Assembly (NCBI GenBank): GCA_943737045.1
Contig: CALSFV010000137.1
Location: 1-64,000, forward strand
Direction of reading: 5' to 3'
Source: Parapristionchus giblindavisi
Lineage: Eukaryota; Nematoda; Chromadorea; Rhabditida; Diplogasteridae
DNA: 64,000 nucleotides
This document shows, piece by piece, positions 35,426-47,415 of this stretch. The position numbers were made by a program, and so were the translations under genes. The notes under the pieces were generated by a model. It was not told the DNA's origin, searched no databases, and saw only the letters and a list, made by a program, of their open reading frames with translations. Positions within the stretch are counted from its first letter, which is position 1, and every line of letters begins with the position of its first letter.

Positions 35426-36998
35426 ATTTTCTATATATTCAGCTTTCAAATTCGAAAGGCCGCATTGGCCCTGGCATTTCCTTTGCGCAACAACGAACTT
35501 TCTGCTCGGATCACGATATTCCGGGGCATCCATAATTTGAGATAATATTGGTTTTGTATTCAGGTAGATGTCATCTATAGTATAGTCACTCAAAAATAAA
35601 CTCCCCTTCTTTAACACTATTCCGTAATATTATACTCACCAATATTGCCTTACGGTGAAAAATGAACAACAAAAATGATCATAAACTAACTTTTCAAGCA
35701 AATTTGTGTAAATTTTCTTTATCCGTTTTTTTGTTATTTTTTTGGATTTTGCAGAAAAAACCAAACAAAAAATTCTCAAAAACCCAAAAAAAAACAAAAA
35801 AACAAAAAAAACCAAACAAAAAATCCCAGCCCTGCTATCCACCAAGAGAGCGATCGTAAATGCCTCTCTCGTGGATATCCACCTCCACCTTCTCGCGCAC
35901 CGCCAACTCTCCCGCCTCCGCTTCACGAAGCATCATAACGATTGTATTGTGGATGGCCCCCCCCATTTCCCTCAGTCAATTCTCCATTTATTCTCTCCGT
36001 AAGCAAATTTCCTAATTTTAACTCTTTTTTCTCACTTGTTGAAACATCTTTACGATGTATGATAATAATAATAATAAATTTTACCTGACCTCGGAGGGTA
36101 TTTTAAGATTAATAATTTAATGTTTGAAAAATATGATAAAGTAGGAAGGTAAGAAAGAAGGCAGAGATTACACTTGATGGCAGAGATACATTGTACTTGA
36201 TAGTAGCATGTATGCTTATACAATATAGAGACTTATGTAAATACATTGGCACGATGGGTATAAAAAATAAATAAATGCGTATCGTGTACTTAATTGTAAG
36301 GAGTAAGACGACTGGACAGTCGATCAAATGAATGATTGCAATTCTCGAGAAAATATCGAAGATACAACAACTGAGTGTGTAAATATATATAATATTATCT
36401 ATAAAATATTATAATATTACTATTAAAATATATAATATTATTTTATCAACGTGCCTGTGCACGAAACGAGACACATTATGAAAGCGAAGAAAAAGATTTC
36501 AAAAATATGTATGTACTAAGAAAATGTATTGTACTAATGTACTAACAAGAGACTAAGAAAAGTGAAGAGGGTAATGATATCCCAATCAATTAGAAGGAAT
36601 TTGTGGAGATGATATAATAATTTAATAACTATAGCATGCAAAACATCATTTCTATGGTTAGTAATAGTACAATAACGTGAACAAATACGTGAAAGCATGA
36701 AAATATACATACAAACTATGTGATTATATTCGTGTTAGTCTAATATCAAATTTTTTTGCTTTTTCTTTTAGCAAATTCACAATAGTATATTTATAGTAAT
36801 AAGTGCTTACGTATTCCTAAGTAAATCGATTGGATCCTTATTCCTTAAGTTGCTGATCCTCCTTATATCTCGATATCCATTGATTTAAGAAGCCGACCAA
36901 GAAAGACGAAGTGGAGAAAGGAGGAATGATAATGAAATTATTGTGTCAACTATGAGTAGATCAGTGAGATGCGCGTGTGTTATTGATTGTTTCAGCGA

Positions 36999-38835
36999 TC
37001 AATGCAGGCAACGTATACTTATTTCTCCTTTATTTGTTCCGTATTTTATGCAAATCGATGGATTATCGGCCAAAGTTTTGAAGATCCTTTTCTGTATTAA
37101 AATTCTAGGATACTCTATAGATATGAAGTAATTTATCAACATTTTCATTCTATTAATGAAGTCTTTATATTCAGAGCAATTTCTGTAAATACGAATCATT
37201 TCGCCATGTAGTGTATTAATTCCTATATTCACTGGTGTGTTGGAATAATAGTGGGGATAGCGTATAACATTGAATTGGTAATCATCAGTCTTATTATAAA
37301 GAGATGTTATAACAAGGCCATTATCTGTTATATCAATTTGTAGGTCTAGGAAGGCAGAAGTGTTAGATTGTTTATTAGTTCTTTCTAGAGTTAGGGAATT
37401 ATGATACATTCGTTTAGTCAATTCTATGAATTCATTACATTTACTAGATATATGGAAAAGGTCGTCGTGGTATATCTATAAGTTCTGTTTAAAGAATAAG
37501 TTAAAGCATGGTTGTTTGTAATATTGTTATAGATATATTGAAACTCCATGACTGCTAGGGTTAGATCTGCTATTTGTGGTGATGCATTGTTGCCTTGAGG
37601 TATTCCTCGTTCTTGTTTATAATATGTACCACCATAATAAGCAAAACTATTGTTTAGAATATAGTCTAGCATAGTTTTGATGTCGTTTTTATGATATGTT
37701 ATACCTTTATCCATTCTATTTGTTTTGTCGTAACGTACGTAAGTGCGATGTACATTAATGTATTCAGATTTTGCATTTTTGAATAATAAATCAATGAGAT
37801 AAAATATTTTTTCTTTAACTATGTTATGCGGTAGGTTAGTAAATAACGAAGCAAAGTCAGCACAGAATATTTCTTCTTTGTTTTTAGCATTGGTTTTTAT
37901 TTCATTCAATATTTTGTAAGTATTCTGTACTGAGAAATATTTATTTACTCCATTACGTCTGCATGTTAAATTACAATACGATTTGAAATGGTTCTGTAAA
38001 AACTTTAGGACTTTTTGTAGTTGTATTGAGATTGGTTTAAGACTGATATTATGTGCTCCGGTAATAAATCTGAATTTGATAGGATTTTTATGCATTTTTG
38101 GAATTCCATAAATACGTGGTAATGTACAATCCATATCTCTAGGTAATGACATGCTCACAAGGGAACTCTCTCAACTTAACGTGGCCATATGACATGGGAA
38201 TAACTTACCTGAATCAGTTTTCGATGCTGATTACGAATCCGTTAACAAACGTTGCCCAATCGAGCTGAGATTCGAGAAAATCGATCTTGAAATTCGACTA
38301 TTTTATTCGAAAATTCACAACTTACCTGCAATATCCACTAAATTACAGCCGGAGGTGTTTGGATTATTGATGGATGAGTTTATGAACGCATTGGGATGGT
38401 TTATATGGGAAGTCTCACGACTTTCCGAATAAACTAGCGAATTTGAATATCGATTTTCTCGAATCTCAGCTCGATTGGGCAACGTTCGAAAACGGATTCG
38501 TAATCAGCATCGAAAACTGATTCAGGTAAATTATTCCCATGTCATATGGCCACATTAAGTTGGGATAGTTCCCTTGTCAGTGTAAATTATAAATGATCAT
38601 TAATCTTAGCTTCATAATTTAAATTAGTTACTTCTATATAAGTCTTTTCTTTATTACCATTACTTGTATTCATCTCTTGTTCCATCATTATCAGATATAG
38701 TTTTTTACATGTAAACGCATAATTTCCTGAAGCTTTATCAACCATGGTTATGGCGAATTTGTTTTTAAGTGTGTTAAGTACATTGATATATCTATTTAGG
38801 TTTATTGCATTTTTGTTAATGTCACATTTAATCAA
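36999..38835 (-). pseudogene. Penelope-like reverse transcriptase, copy 2
   Basis: Near-identical to copy 1 (parts 36999-37421, 37424-38158 and from 38587), with the same MITE insertion, stop and frame break at the catalytic motif. The only difference I noticed in the translated parts is one Ile/Leu substitution. Its 5' end abuts the 10.9-kb TIR element. Confidence 0.8.
38158..38576. mobile_element. 419-bp palindromic MITE, copy 2
   Basis: Same element in the second tandem unit, so inserted before the duplication. Confidence 0.85.
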
Positions 38836-38851
38836 TAAGTGGGACCATCTG

Positions 38852-39376
38852 TGGTGCATGCAATCTATCAAAAGTTCGCGAACAAATGTCGGAACAAAGT
38901 TGCGAACTTTTTCTCTAATTCTCTCAAAATCCCATGGTATTTTCACAAAGAAAAAAGTTCGTCAAAAAGATGCGAACAAAGATGCGAACAAAGTTCGCAA
39001 CTTTCTGTCGATGTGTTAGAGAAATGGAGAAATAGCGTGCAATTTGGAGAGGTGCAGAAAAAGTAAACGGTCGTTTACTTAAAGTTGCGACGAAACTTGA
39101 ATTTACAAAAGTGATAGTGTGATGGTTAAATTGCTATTACTCAAGTCTCGATGAAAGTGTGTTCAATAATTCAAAAATATTTTTTGCGAAAACACTTGTT
39201 ATTTACACGAAAACTGCACAGGAAATCGTGTGCATTCTCAGTCACAGTCGTCCGAATTCTTTGAGAGCGCGGAGCAGCTGAAAAACATGTTCGAAGTTCG
39301 AAGTAAACACACGCGTTGCGACCGCGAGCGCGTGACCTGACTGACTGTTCTCTCCCTCACTTTCCGCTTTCCCATA
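38852..39376 (+). repeat. End I of the outer element
   Basis: Pairs inverted with 48736-49326: shared blocks include gcagaaaaagtaaacgg, acaaaagtgatagtgtgatg, gaaaactgcacaggaaatcg and gcgcggagcagctgaaaaac. The outer 150 bp is made of aaagttcgcaac/gatgcgaac words. Confidence 0.85.
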
Positions 39377-39491
39377 CACTTGTGTGCTTTTATGTACTTT
39401 CATTCACATTTAAATGTGCCAACGTTCATCTATATGTCCTGTTTGTTGCTTGATATTGATTTATTGTTTTGTAATTCCGTTTCATTTGCAG

Positions 39492-39881
39492 CGAGTAGCT
39501 TTCGCCTCCGTCGGCGTCTCCATTACGTCCTCATTGTCGTCCTCCAAATCCACCGGCGTGTACGTATCAGCCTACTTCGTATGTCTCGTCACACATCTGT
39601 CGTCCCAATGTATGCCATCCGCGGCAGTTCACAATCGTCAGGTAATTTCATTACTTTTGTTATTACTATTCATTATATTAATAGTAACGATATAAGTACG
39701 TCACAAGCGTGGACGGAGACCGTTAATCAAAGGAACTTATCCTACGCTTGTGACGTCACATTTTCCCCTCTGGTCGTGTGTTATTGATTGTTTGATTTGT
39801 AATAATCGTGTCGTTTGCAGCGTGTCGCAGTCAATGCGGGCGCCCCTGCATCGGCGCCAGGATCGGATCTCAGAACCTACG
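39492..39881 (+). other. Two exon-like segments of unknown gene origin
   Basis: 39492-39641 and 39821-39881 have tttgcag acceptors and gtaatt/gtgagc donors and are GC-rich like the captured exons next to them (reading RVAVNAGAPASAPGSDLRTY in the second). They may be the 5' exons of the glycogen synthase fragment or of another gene; I do not recognise them. Confidence 0.4.
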
Positions 39882-40188
39882 GTGAGCATCACACTCTTGT
39901 AGTATGTATATTATTGTTCCTTTTGACGTTTTTTACTCTTTTATGATTCAAGATCTATTTGGAAAATGCTTGTAACGTTAAGATGACGGGTGTGATTTGT
40001 AGAAGTTCTTGACAGCATCAGGCATGCTATAAAAGTAGAACACCAACTAGAAAACGCTCAACCAAGGATCGTTGTCTTACTTTTTTTAAATACTTATTAT
40101 CACTGGCCTAGCATTGATCACCCGCAGGACTTCGTGTGTCTTGAATAACGGGTTGTATCTTTACCTTTTATCTTTGTCTAATTTGCAG

Positions 40189-42028
40189 TCGACGGTATCT
40201 AGGAGGCGGCGTTGTCGACGGACGAACTGGATGAGCAGTACTGCATGATGGGCCCGTACAGTGAGGAGCGCGCCAAGATGGAGACGAAGGAGCCGAAGGC
40301 GGACGCGGCGCCCATGCGCTACGCGCTCGATCAGATGAGCGAGATTGGACTGCAGGCGGGTGATGATCAAAATACATTACGTCTGATGGTTGTAATTTGA
40401 TGAGTATGGTTAAAATATGTTGGTTAAAGTGTGACACCCTTTTGTTTTTTGCCGACTCGTTCTTCGCCCAAGCGGCAAGTTTCCCTGATTGTGATTTGAT
40501 CAAACTAGAATGTATTCTGATTGCAGGTTAAGTACGGTAGATGGCTGATCGACGGCTGCCCGAAGGTCGTGCTCTTCGACATTGGATCGGCATGGAAGCT
40601 GGACCAGTGTAAGGTGAATTATTGATTGATTGGTTGATTTTTTTGGTCTTTGGAACCCTTGATTCCTTAACTATACGTTACCGGTATATTATCTCTTGTC
40701 TGTGGTTGTATGGGCATTTTGATCTACGATATCTCGTATCGATTGACTCCTGTCGCGGAACGTTATTGATTTTGATTAATCAATTATTGATTGATTAATC
40801 GAATCGATTGCAGCCTGAGCTATGGGAGGCGACACACATTGGCATTCCGTGGCATGATGGCGAGAGCAACGACTGCCTCATTCTCGTCTTCGTGGTGGCC
40901 ATTTTCCTGCAGAAGGTACTGTAGTTTTTTTCTATTTTTTTTTATTTTGTAGTTTGATCAAATTGTAGTTGACTACAAACTAGTCTGATCAATGTCAAGT
41001 TGACATTGAGCTACTCAATCGATTGTTGTACCTTGTCGATTTGTGATCAGCATGTGTAGCTAAAGTATTTTGATTGGTCATCCGGTTACTGTAATCATAT
41101 CAATTGAAGCGCAACACCCTGCCGCCCATCTGCACCCGCAACATCGTCGATAATAATCATGTAAGTTTACGTGTATATGTATTGATTTTTGAATTATTGA
41201 TTGTTTTGAAAGTATTGATTACTAATCATGTTCATTTCAGGTACTCGGCGCCCTCCGTCGCGTGCGCCTTCAACGATCATCACGATAGAGTCAAGGTATG
41301 GTGGTTTTTTTTTGGCAAATTGCCAAGATTCTCTTCTTTTCGCACACAGTTCGTTGTTTCTTGTCAGTAATGCGGTGTTCTGAACATGGAAAATGCACGA
41401 AAATGAGGAAAATGCTGTTCAGAAGTTCAACTGGAAATGCTCGATTTTGGGCCGAAAAAGATGATTTTAAGTTATTTAAAAGCGTTGAAACACATTGTTT
41501 CATGGAAAATTACTAAATTAAGTCATTTATAAAGCACGCCACTGAATCAAATATCGTATCATCCTTTTTTTCTCTTTAAGCCGAAAATCAACGAAAATGC
41601 TGCGAAAAATCAACTTAGTGACTCAATATTTCAAATTTTAAATTATATTCGATAAAATGCGTCCGCAACACTGTTTGCGATCCTTAAACGTTGACGTTAA
41701 ACTAAAAACCTATTGAAACTTGCTTAAAATCGTCGAAAATGAGTATTTTCCGAGCATTTTCCGTCGGAACAGCATTTTCGAGCGTTTTTTCAAGTTCTGA
41801 ACACTGCATAAAAGAGGAATTTGCGTAGAAAGGATGACTATAATTGCTAAAAGTCACAAAGTGTTTAGTCCTCGTAAGTAAATGATAAGTCTTCAGGTGA
41901 TCTTCCATCCCGAGTTCCTCTCGTCGGTGTCACCACTCATCGGTCTCGACTACGATGACTTTATGCGCGGCTGTCATCTGGCGTCTTCAACTCGTACTAC
42001 GAACCATGGAGATGCACACCCGGAGAGT
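40189..42028 (+). pseudogene. Glycogen synthase gene fragment
   Basis: Exons match animal glycogen (starch) synthase, the UDP-glucose-dependent enzyme that extends glycogen: about 40189-40360 (EQYCMMGPYSEERAKMETKE, RYALDQMSEIGL), 40527-40613 ([20 protein letters not shown]), 40814-40915 (ELWEATHIGIPWHDGESND), about 41110-41160 (LPPICTRNIVD), 41241-41295 and 41897-42028 ([29 protein letters not shown]). The region between ND.LI and LPPI, roughly 300 residues in the intact enzyme, is absent, as is everything after the EPW motif. Damage: a TAG in the first exon, one-base frame changes in the last two exons, and Gly to Arg after YEPW. Introns are kept, so this is copied genomic DNA, not a retrocopy. 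Confidence 0.85.
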
Positions 42029-42271
42029 GCGTGATTTTCTCTCAGAGATTTGTACCGATGATACACAAATTATTATGTTTCGTTTGTTTCCTATCGCCTA
42101 ATTACATTTTACCGTTTATTCAATTCGATGTTTCTATTAGAAAATATTTTTATCACTTTAAGAACTGAAAGAAAAGCCTTTAAATTACATGTTTGATTAT
42201 TTTAAAGTTTTAAAATTGTTTATAAATAGCTTGCATAAATATATTTGTCCACACTGTCGTTGTTCCGAAAC

Positions 42272-42466
42272 ATACATGGGCGCCAACATGGGGGTGCCCC
42301 CTGTAAAATGATGGTTTTTCGAAAATTTGAGGAATGATCCCTTTACAAAATGACATTTAGGTGAAATTTTTGAAAAAAATAGTGAAAGCCCCCTGTAAAA
42401 TTAACCATTTTTCGTTCGAATGGCCCCTGTAGAATCGAGCTCCAGGTACCCCGCCCATGTATGTTC
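42272..42466. mobile_element. Small palindromic MITE
   Basis: aacatacatgggcg at the left and cgcccatgtatgtt at the right enclose about 170 bp with inverted ccccctgtaaaat blocks. Target duplication not clear. Confidence 0.55.
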
Positions 42467-42613
42467 CGAAATATGCTAATAATAATGAAAATAATATATA
42501 AAGTTGTAAATTGGCGAAACGAAATTAGTTAAAGTACATGCTACATTGTAGTAGTACGTTCAAACGTTCGATTTTTGAGTCCGATAAAAAAATGACACAC
42601 CGCTCTTAATCTG

Positions 42614-42985
42614 GGGTCCGTCCAATCTGTCACTTTCGATCGAAAGTTCAGAAGAAAGTTCGCATCTTTCTAGCGAGAGTTCAGAAGAAAGATGCGAACT
42701 TTCCTCACAACTTTCCTCGCAAGTCCTCTTACCCCTCCCTGGGTAAATGGGCTTATATACTTGTAATAAAGAGTTCGGCATACCCCAGACGGGTTTGGTG
42801 TGTGACTAAACTAACGGGTGGTGGGCGGAGCTCCGCCGGTTCTAACAACTATCAAGTTAACTCATTATTTAAGCCATCATAATCTACCGTAATCCACCTA
42901 CCGTAACCTACAGTAACCCAGTTCATTGGGTCAAATTGATTGCGACGGGTCAAATGATTCACTAGTATAAATTACCGTTACCGAG
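42614..42985 (+). repeat. End II of the inner element
   Basis: Inverted homologue of 49385-49757: shared taccccagacgggtttggtg, agttaactcatta, ctaccgtaacctacagta and gggtca words. Confidence 0.85.
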
Positions 42986-43595
42986 ACCTTTTCGTTGATG
43001 ATTCTACGTTATTCTTTGTGTTTTTTCGGGTTTTATAGATATTTCATGTCAACACAAAACATTCCTTTAAAATTACTGTATGAACAAAGTAATAAATCGA
43101 ACCAAAAAGTATGAAAACGAGACAATGACAAGCACTACAAGTACAAATAAAATAGATGAGAGGGAGAAACATGTTATGTAGAAAGCAATAATTGGGTGAA
43201 AGAACAAATGAATAACGAGGAGTGAGTGAGATTACGGTGTCAATATACAATTATTGATCGATTGATGAATGGGAAAATGGGCGTCCGGTCGCAGCATATG
43301 AAGCGTGACGTCATCCTAGCGTGAATTGATCAATAGGTATAAAACCGAATGCATAAAAATCAATCAATAAATAGATAGACTATGACAAAAAACAATCGTC
43401 TGGTATGTACAGAAGAATCGTCACATGGCTGGGGCTCATACAAAGAAATAATCTATCGAGCTACGAATCAATCAATCAATAAAAGGGGCTAACGTAAACC
43501 AAAATCAGGGTGGGATCGTTGTGACAATCAATCTATTGTGGGACTACCGTATACCAAAATCAGGGGGGGGGGACGTTGTGAGAGTGAGAGTGTCT

Positions 43596-43952
43596 CTACA
43601 TGATGACTTCCCTCTGTGGTACGCTGGCCGAGATGGCCTTGTTGAAGTAGAGCTCATCTTTGACGACGACGTCATCGCCCAGCACCGACGAGCCATCCAT
43701 GCGCACCCAGGAACCTGAAAAAGACAACTCAGTTTGAGATTGCGGGAGCTCCTTAGTTACTATCATTGAGCCGCCGTGCACGACAGAATATGTAGTCACA
43801 AGTCAATAAATCAATAAAGACATCAATCTATCAATCAATAATTAAATAAGTAAATCAATCAATATTGGCACTTACAACATCCGGTCCAATCACCCAACCC
43901 TCGCCGATGACTGCGGTCGGGTCGACGAGCACGTTGCCCTTGATGTGTTCGC
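43596..43952 (-). pseudogene. Mannose-1-phosphate guanylyltransferase (GMPPB) 3' fragment
   Basis: Two exons: 43876-43952 (IKGNVLVDPTAVIGEGWVIG) and 43596-43714 ([20 protein letters not shown], ending [13 protein letters not shown]). They match the left-handed beta-helix and C-terminus of GDP-mannose pyrophosphorylase B, which makes GDP-mannose from mannose-1-phosphate and GTP. The catalytic N-terminal two thirds are missing, one hexapeptide-repeat segment between the two exons is missing, and the final exon lacks the short loop before SVP. The intron holds a 50-bp piece of the CACGGCGG MITE (43727-43780). Confidence 0.8.
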
Positions 43953-43959
43953 CTCAAAC

Positions 43960-44019
<60 letters not shown>

Positions 44020-44020
44020 C
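43960..44020 (+). repeat. (ATT)n microsatellite
   Basis: About 20 tandem att triplets at the edge of the GMPPB fragment. Confidence 0.95.
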
Positions 44021-44305
44021 ATAGTAAATGTTATGTCCTTAGGCACAACTCGTGTAGCAGAATAGAGACTTTATCGGAGAGAGAATTAACAGTGCAACGT
44101 GAGATAAACTAATAGAAGTGAGCTGGGAAGCGAAACCGCAGCTTTATATAGGGGGCGCGTGACCGCGTAGGCAATCAAGGGGTTCAACGGGTCAACGGTT
44201 GTACGCTAGGCCAGACTACAATAACTAGATGGCGTATATATCAGTAAAGGAGCGAGTGACGTCATCAAAGTGGATTATCGATTGGCTATTGAGCCACTCT
44301 GACTA

Positions 44306-44738
44306 CACTCAGAGAAAAAACCCTAAGGGTTGTAAACCCTAACCCAAATCCTAAGGAATTGCAGAGACAAAACCCTTACTATTAAGGGTTTGGCCAGAGC
44401 GCCAACTAGGGTTTGAAACCCTTATTTGTAAGGCCCCACGCCTCCCCTTTGTATGACATATGAGTTCTGTGCGTGTAACAGCATGTCAGTGTAGCACAGT
44501 GGGTAAAGCGCTTGGGTAGCGTGCGAAGGGGTGCGCCTCCGCCTGTTCGATTCCTGCTATGATCAAAATCTTTTGCAACTTTAATTCAGCGTCTTTTCGA
44601 GGTCACTAAGGGTTTCAAACCCTAGTTGAAAGCCTTATGGGTAAGGGTTTCGAAACCCTTACCCGTAAGGGTTATATACAGCGCAGCATGCCAACTAGGG
44701 TTTTAAACCCTTGCATTTAAGGGTTTTTTCTCTGAGTG
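44306..44738. mobile_element. TA-flanked MITE, CACTCAGAGAAAAA family
   Basis: 433 bp, inverted tips CACTCAGAGAAAAAACCCT, TA at 44304-44305 and 44739-44740. The interior repeats aagggttt/aaaccctta in both orientations and holds a tRNA-like sequence. Same tip as the element at 23136-23763. Confidence 0.85.
44485..44562 (+). mobile_element. tRNA-like sequence inside the MITE
   Basis: A box TAGCACAGTGG at 44492-44502 and B box GTTCGATTCC at 44544-44553, spaced as in a tRNA with a longer variable region. Confidence 0.55.
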
Positions 44739-44940
44739 TAATCGATATCGACGGACATACTTCAAAAGACTTATCTAACAGATATATATCCCATCCCCCG
44801 GGTGATTTTTGAGAAAATGGGGTGGGTCGGATGCTAAAATCGGATGGGTCTTGACGCTAGCGACAATACCGCCCACGTATGATTACAGTACAGCCAATAC
44901 TACGGCAATAAATCAATTAATCGATATTACAATCGATACT

Positions 44941-47372
44941 TACCAGATACAGCGAGCGTCTTGGCTGAGTCTCCCTCGGTGAGAATGAGCGTGCACAGAT
45001 GAGAGTTCTTGGTTCAGGCGTCGTTGGCGTCCTCGAGCTTGGGGATGCCCTACAAAGATGCGGTAATCATTTAATCAATAATTTCAGAAAAAAATCAATA
45101 AATTAATAATGCAGAAAATCAATCAATGAATCAACTAATCGACCAATCTGCTCCCACCTTCATCTTGCTCGTCTTCTTGCTGTTGCACTTCTTGTCCACA
45201 ATCTCCGTCTGCTTGAAGCGCACCCACGAGAGAGTCCACAATGTCGCACGCTTGAGCCTTGAACATACATTTTAGGTCAATCCTCACAATGAGAGGATTG
45301 ACCCACTATATACGCCTCATTTTAATGGTCGACCCACTATATAAGGCTCATTTTTTTATGTGAAAGATTACAATTTAAGCGAAAAATAACGATTTTCTAA
45401 ATCGACCCACCTTTCTAAACCTTCTACTACTCTACTTCTAACTTTCTAAACCATGAATCGAATCGAATCGATAAATAAAATACAGTGAGGACACCGAAAA
45501 AGTATGGCCTTGAACAAGTACGGTAGGTCAGTCGCATAAATCGTTAACCAAACTACAGAATACAAAGTACCTGTTTGGCAAACTTGTCCGAGATCTCACA
45601 CTTGGATCCGAAACTCTTCGACTAGAGGGTCATGGTCTCCTTGGTCTGCGAGTCGAAGGTGGGGTTCTCAATGAGAGAATTCACGAAGACCCACATGTGA
45701 TTCTTCACCTGTAAATGATCAATCGATAATGTGAATCCATCAATCAATAAATCGTCAAAATGATCAGAAACATACTTGGAAAGGCTTGACTTGTACCGTA
45801 CTCTTGCCAACCTTCTTCTTGATCGTATCGATTAGCTTCTGGACCATTTGATCGGCAACATAGTCAACGTGTCGACCACCCTGAATCGGCATTATTCATT
45901 GATTAATTGCTCATCATTTTGAAGGAATAAATTATTATTATTATATTATTTTGGCATACCTTGATAGTGGCGATGGAATTAACGAACGAGACTTGCTGGA
46001 AGCCCTTGTCGAGTACGGTAAGAGCCACCTCCCAACGATCACTCACCTACAATGATGGATAATCAATATTGATCGATATGAGGATATTGTAGAGCAAAGC
46101 TAAGAATCGAGAATAGGATAGGTAGTCCAACAAGGTGTGTCTCACAAGGGAAGCACAACTGGAAACGTACATGATTCCGAAAGCGACACACATGATTGTC
46201 TATGGTTGAGGGGGAGATGGCCAATGGTGGTTTCAGAAGTTGCACCGCGGACCTGCTAATCAATTTTTTCGATCGATGCATTTTCAAATTCACGGCTAAA
46301 ATGCCCTGTGTATTACCAGGAAGTGGGCTAAAATACTCTACGCGCTGTTAGATAGTTTGAACATCTGCCTCGAGGGCTCAATCGGGAGCGCATCTGACTA
46401 GCATCCCTATACCCCCTAGTTCTTTTCCCACCCCATCATAATTTTTTTGCTAATTTTTACAAACTTTCTCAACTTCACTTACATTGTTTTTTCGTTGTTT
46501 TAATCTCAGGTCTCGGTAATTCACAGCACTGCACATCGCTGCGCAGTTTATCAAATAAGATCGTTGTGTAGGTTTGTTTTATGGCATCATAGACAGCACG
46601 TCGGCTACCGTAACCCTCACAATCAATAAATATTTCAAATCAATCAATACCTGTTCATAGCACACTTTCAGCGGCTCGCCCTGTCCATCAACCTCATTCT
46701 TCGTGTACTGCTCAACGTACTGATTGAAGCCAGTTACCTGTACATCATTACTATGATTACGGTATCTCGGAATTACGGTAACTTACAGGAATGAGCTTGT
46801 TATTCAGGTAGACCTTGACTCCGCGAGCAGCACCAGCGATATCGTAGGCACGACTGAAAAATCAATATTTTTTTTTTAAATTTAAAAAAATAAACTAATT
46901 TACGATCTTACCGATACATGAGAGCAGTGATATCATCATCCAGCTCGGACATCTTGAATTTCTTCAAATCAGGCTTGAATATTACCTAAACCAATATGGA
47001 GATTAGAGAAATCAATCAATAATGGATCGATAAATCGATAAGTACCTTAGTGTAGTCATCACCGGAAGTAGCTTTCACTTCGGCATCCTCATCCTTGGTC
47101 ATATTGTTCTTCCAGGTCTGTAAACGAACAAATCAATAAAGCCGTAGAATATATTTTGAAGAATCGATAGATTCTGTAGATCATGATACATTATCGATTA
47201 CCTGTTTGAAAGCCTTCTTGTAATCCTTGCTGCTGGTTTCGAGAGTGAATTCAGTGGAGAAGATATTACACAGCTTAGCTCCGTATCCGTTACAACCACC
47301 CGTAATTGGACGATGTGAGCAGCGTACCAAAGATCAGCTCGGGTACGTACATGTTTTCAACCTCAAATCAAT
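44941..47372 (-). pseudogene. DNA topoisomerase II gene fragment
   Basis: About ten exons on the minus strand follow eukaryotic topoisomerase II from the ATPase domain to the TOPRIM start: VENMYVPELIFGTLLTSSNY and GYGAKLCNIFSTEFTLE (47202-47372), VIFKPDLKKFKMSELDDD (46912-46986), RAYDIAGAARGVKVYLNN (46790-46855), WEVALTVLDKGFQQVSFVNS (45961-46047), GGRHVDYVADQMVQKLID (45778-45881), VKNHMWVFVNSLIENPTF (45571-45710), and CTLILTEGDSAKTLAVSG (44946-45053). Damage: an out-of-frame deletion after LLTSSNY with Arg to Cys in the GRNGYGAK ATP-site motif, TAG after KETMTL, a frame change in the 45160-45255 exon, TGA after GIPKLEDANDA. N-terminal start and everything after EGDSA are absent. The intact enzyme passes DNA duplexes through each other in the nucleus. 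Confidence 0.9.
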
Positions 47373-47415
47373 CAATAATTGTTATGATATCGATCGATAC
47401 AAGTCATCGTACCTT

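Larger units (their letters stand above)
34641..38848. repeat. 4.2-kb chimeric tandem unit, copy 2
   Basis: Head-to-tail copy, period 4195-4196 bp; ends where the 10.9-kb TIR element is inserted. Confidence 0.9.

Noticed and set aside
44306..44738. Telomere-like AACCCT repeats
   Set aside because: Motifs occur in both orientations inside a TA-flanked MITE; not a telomeric tract.
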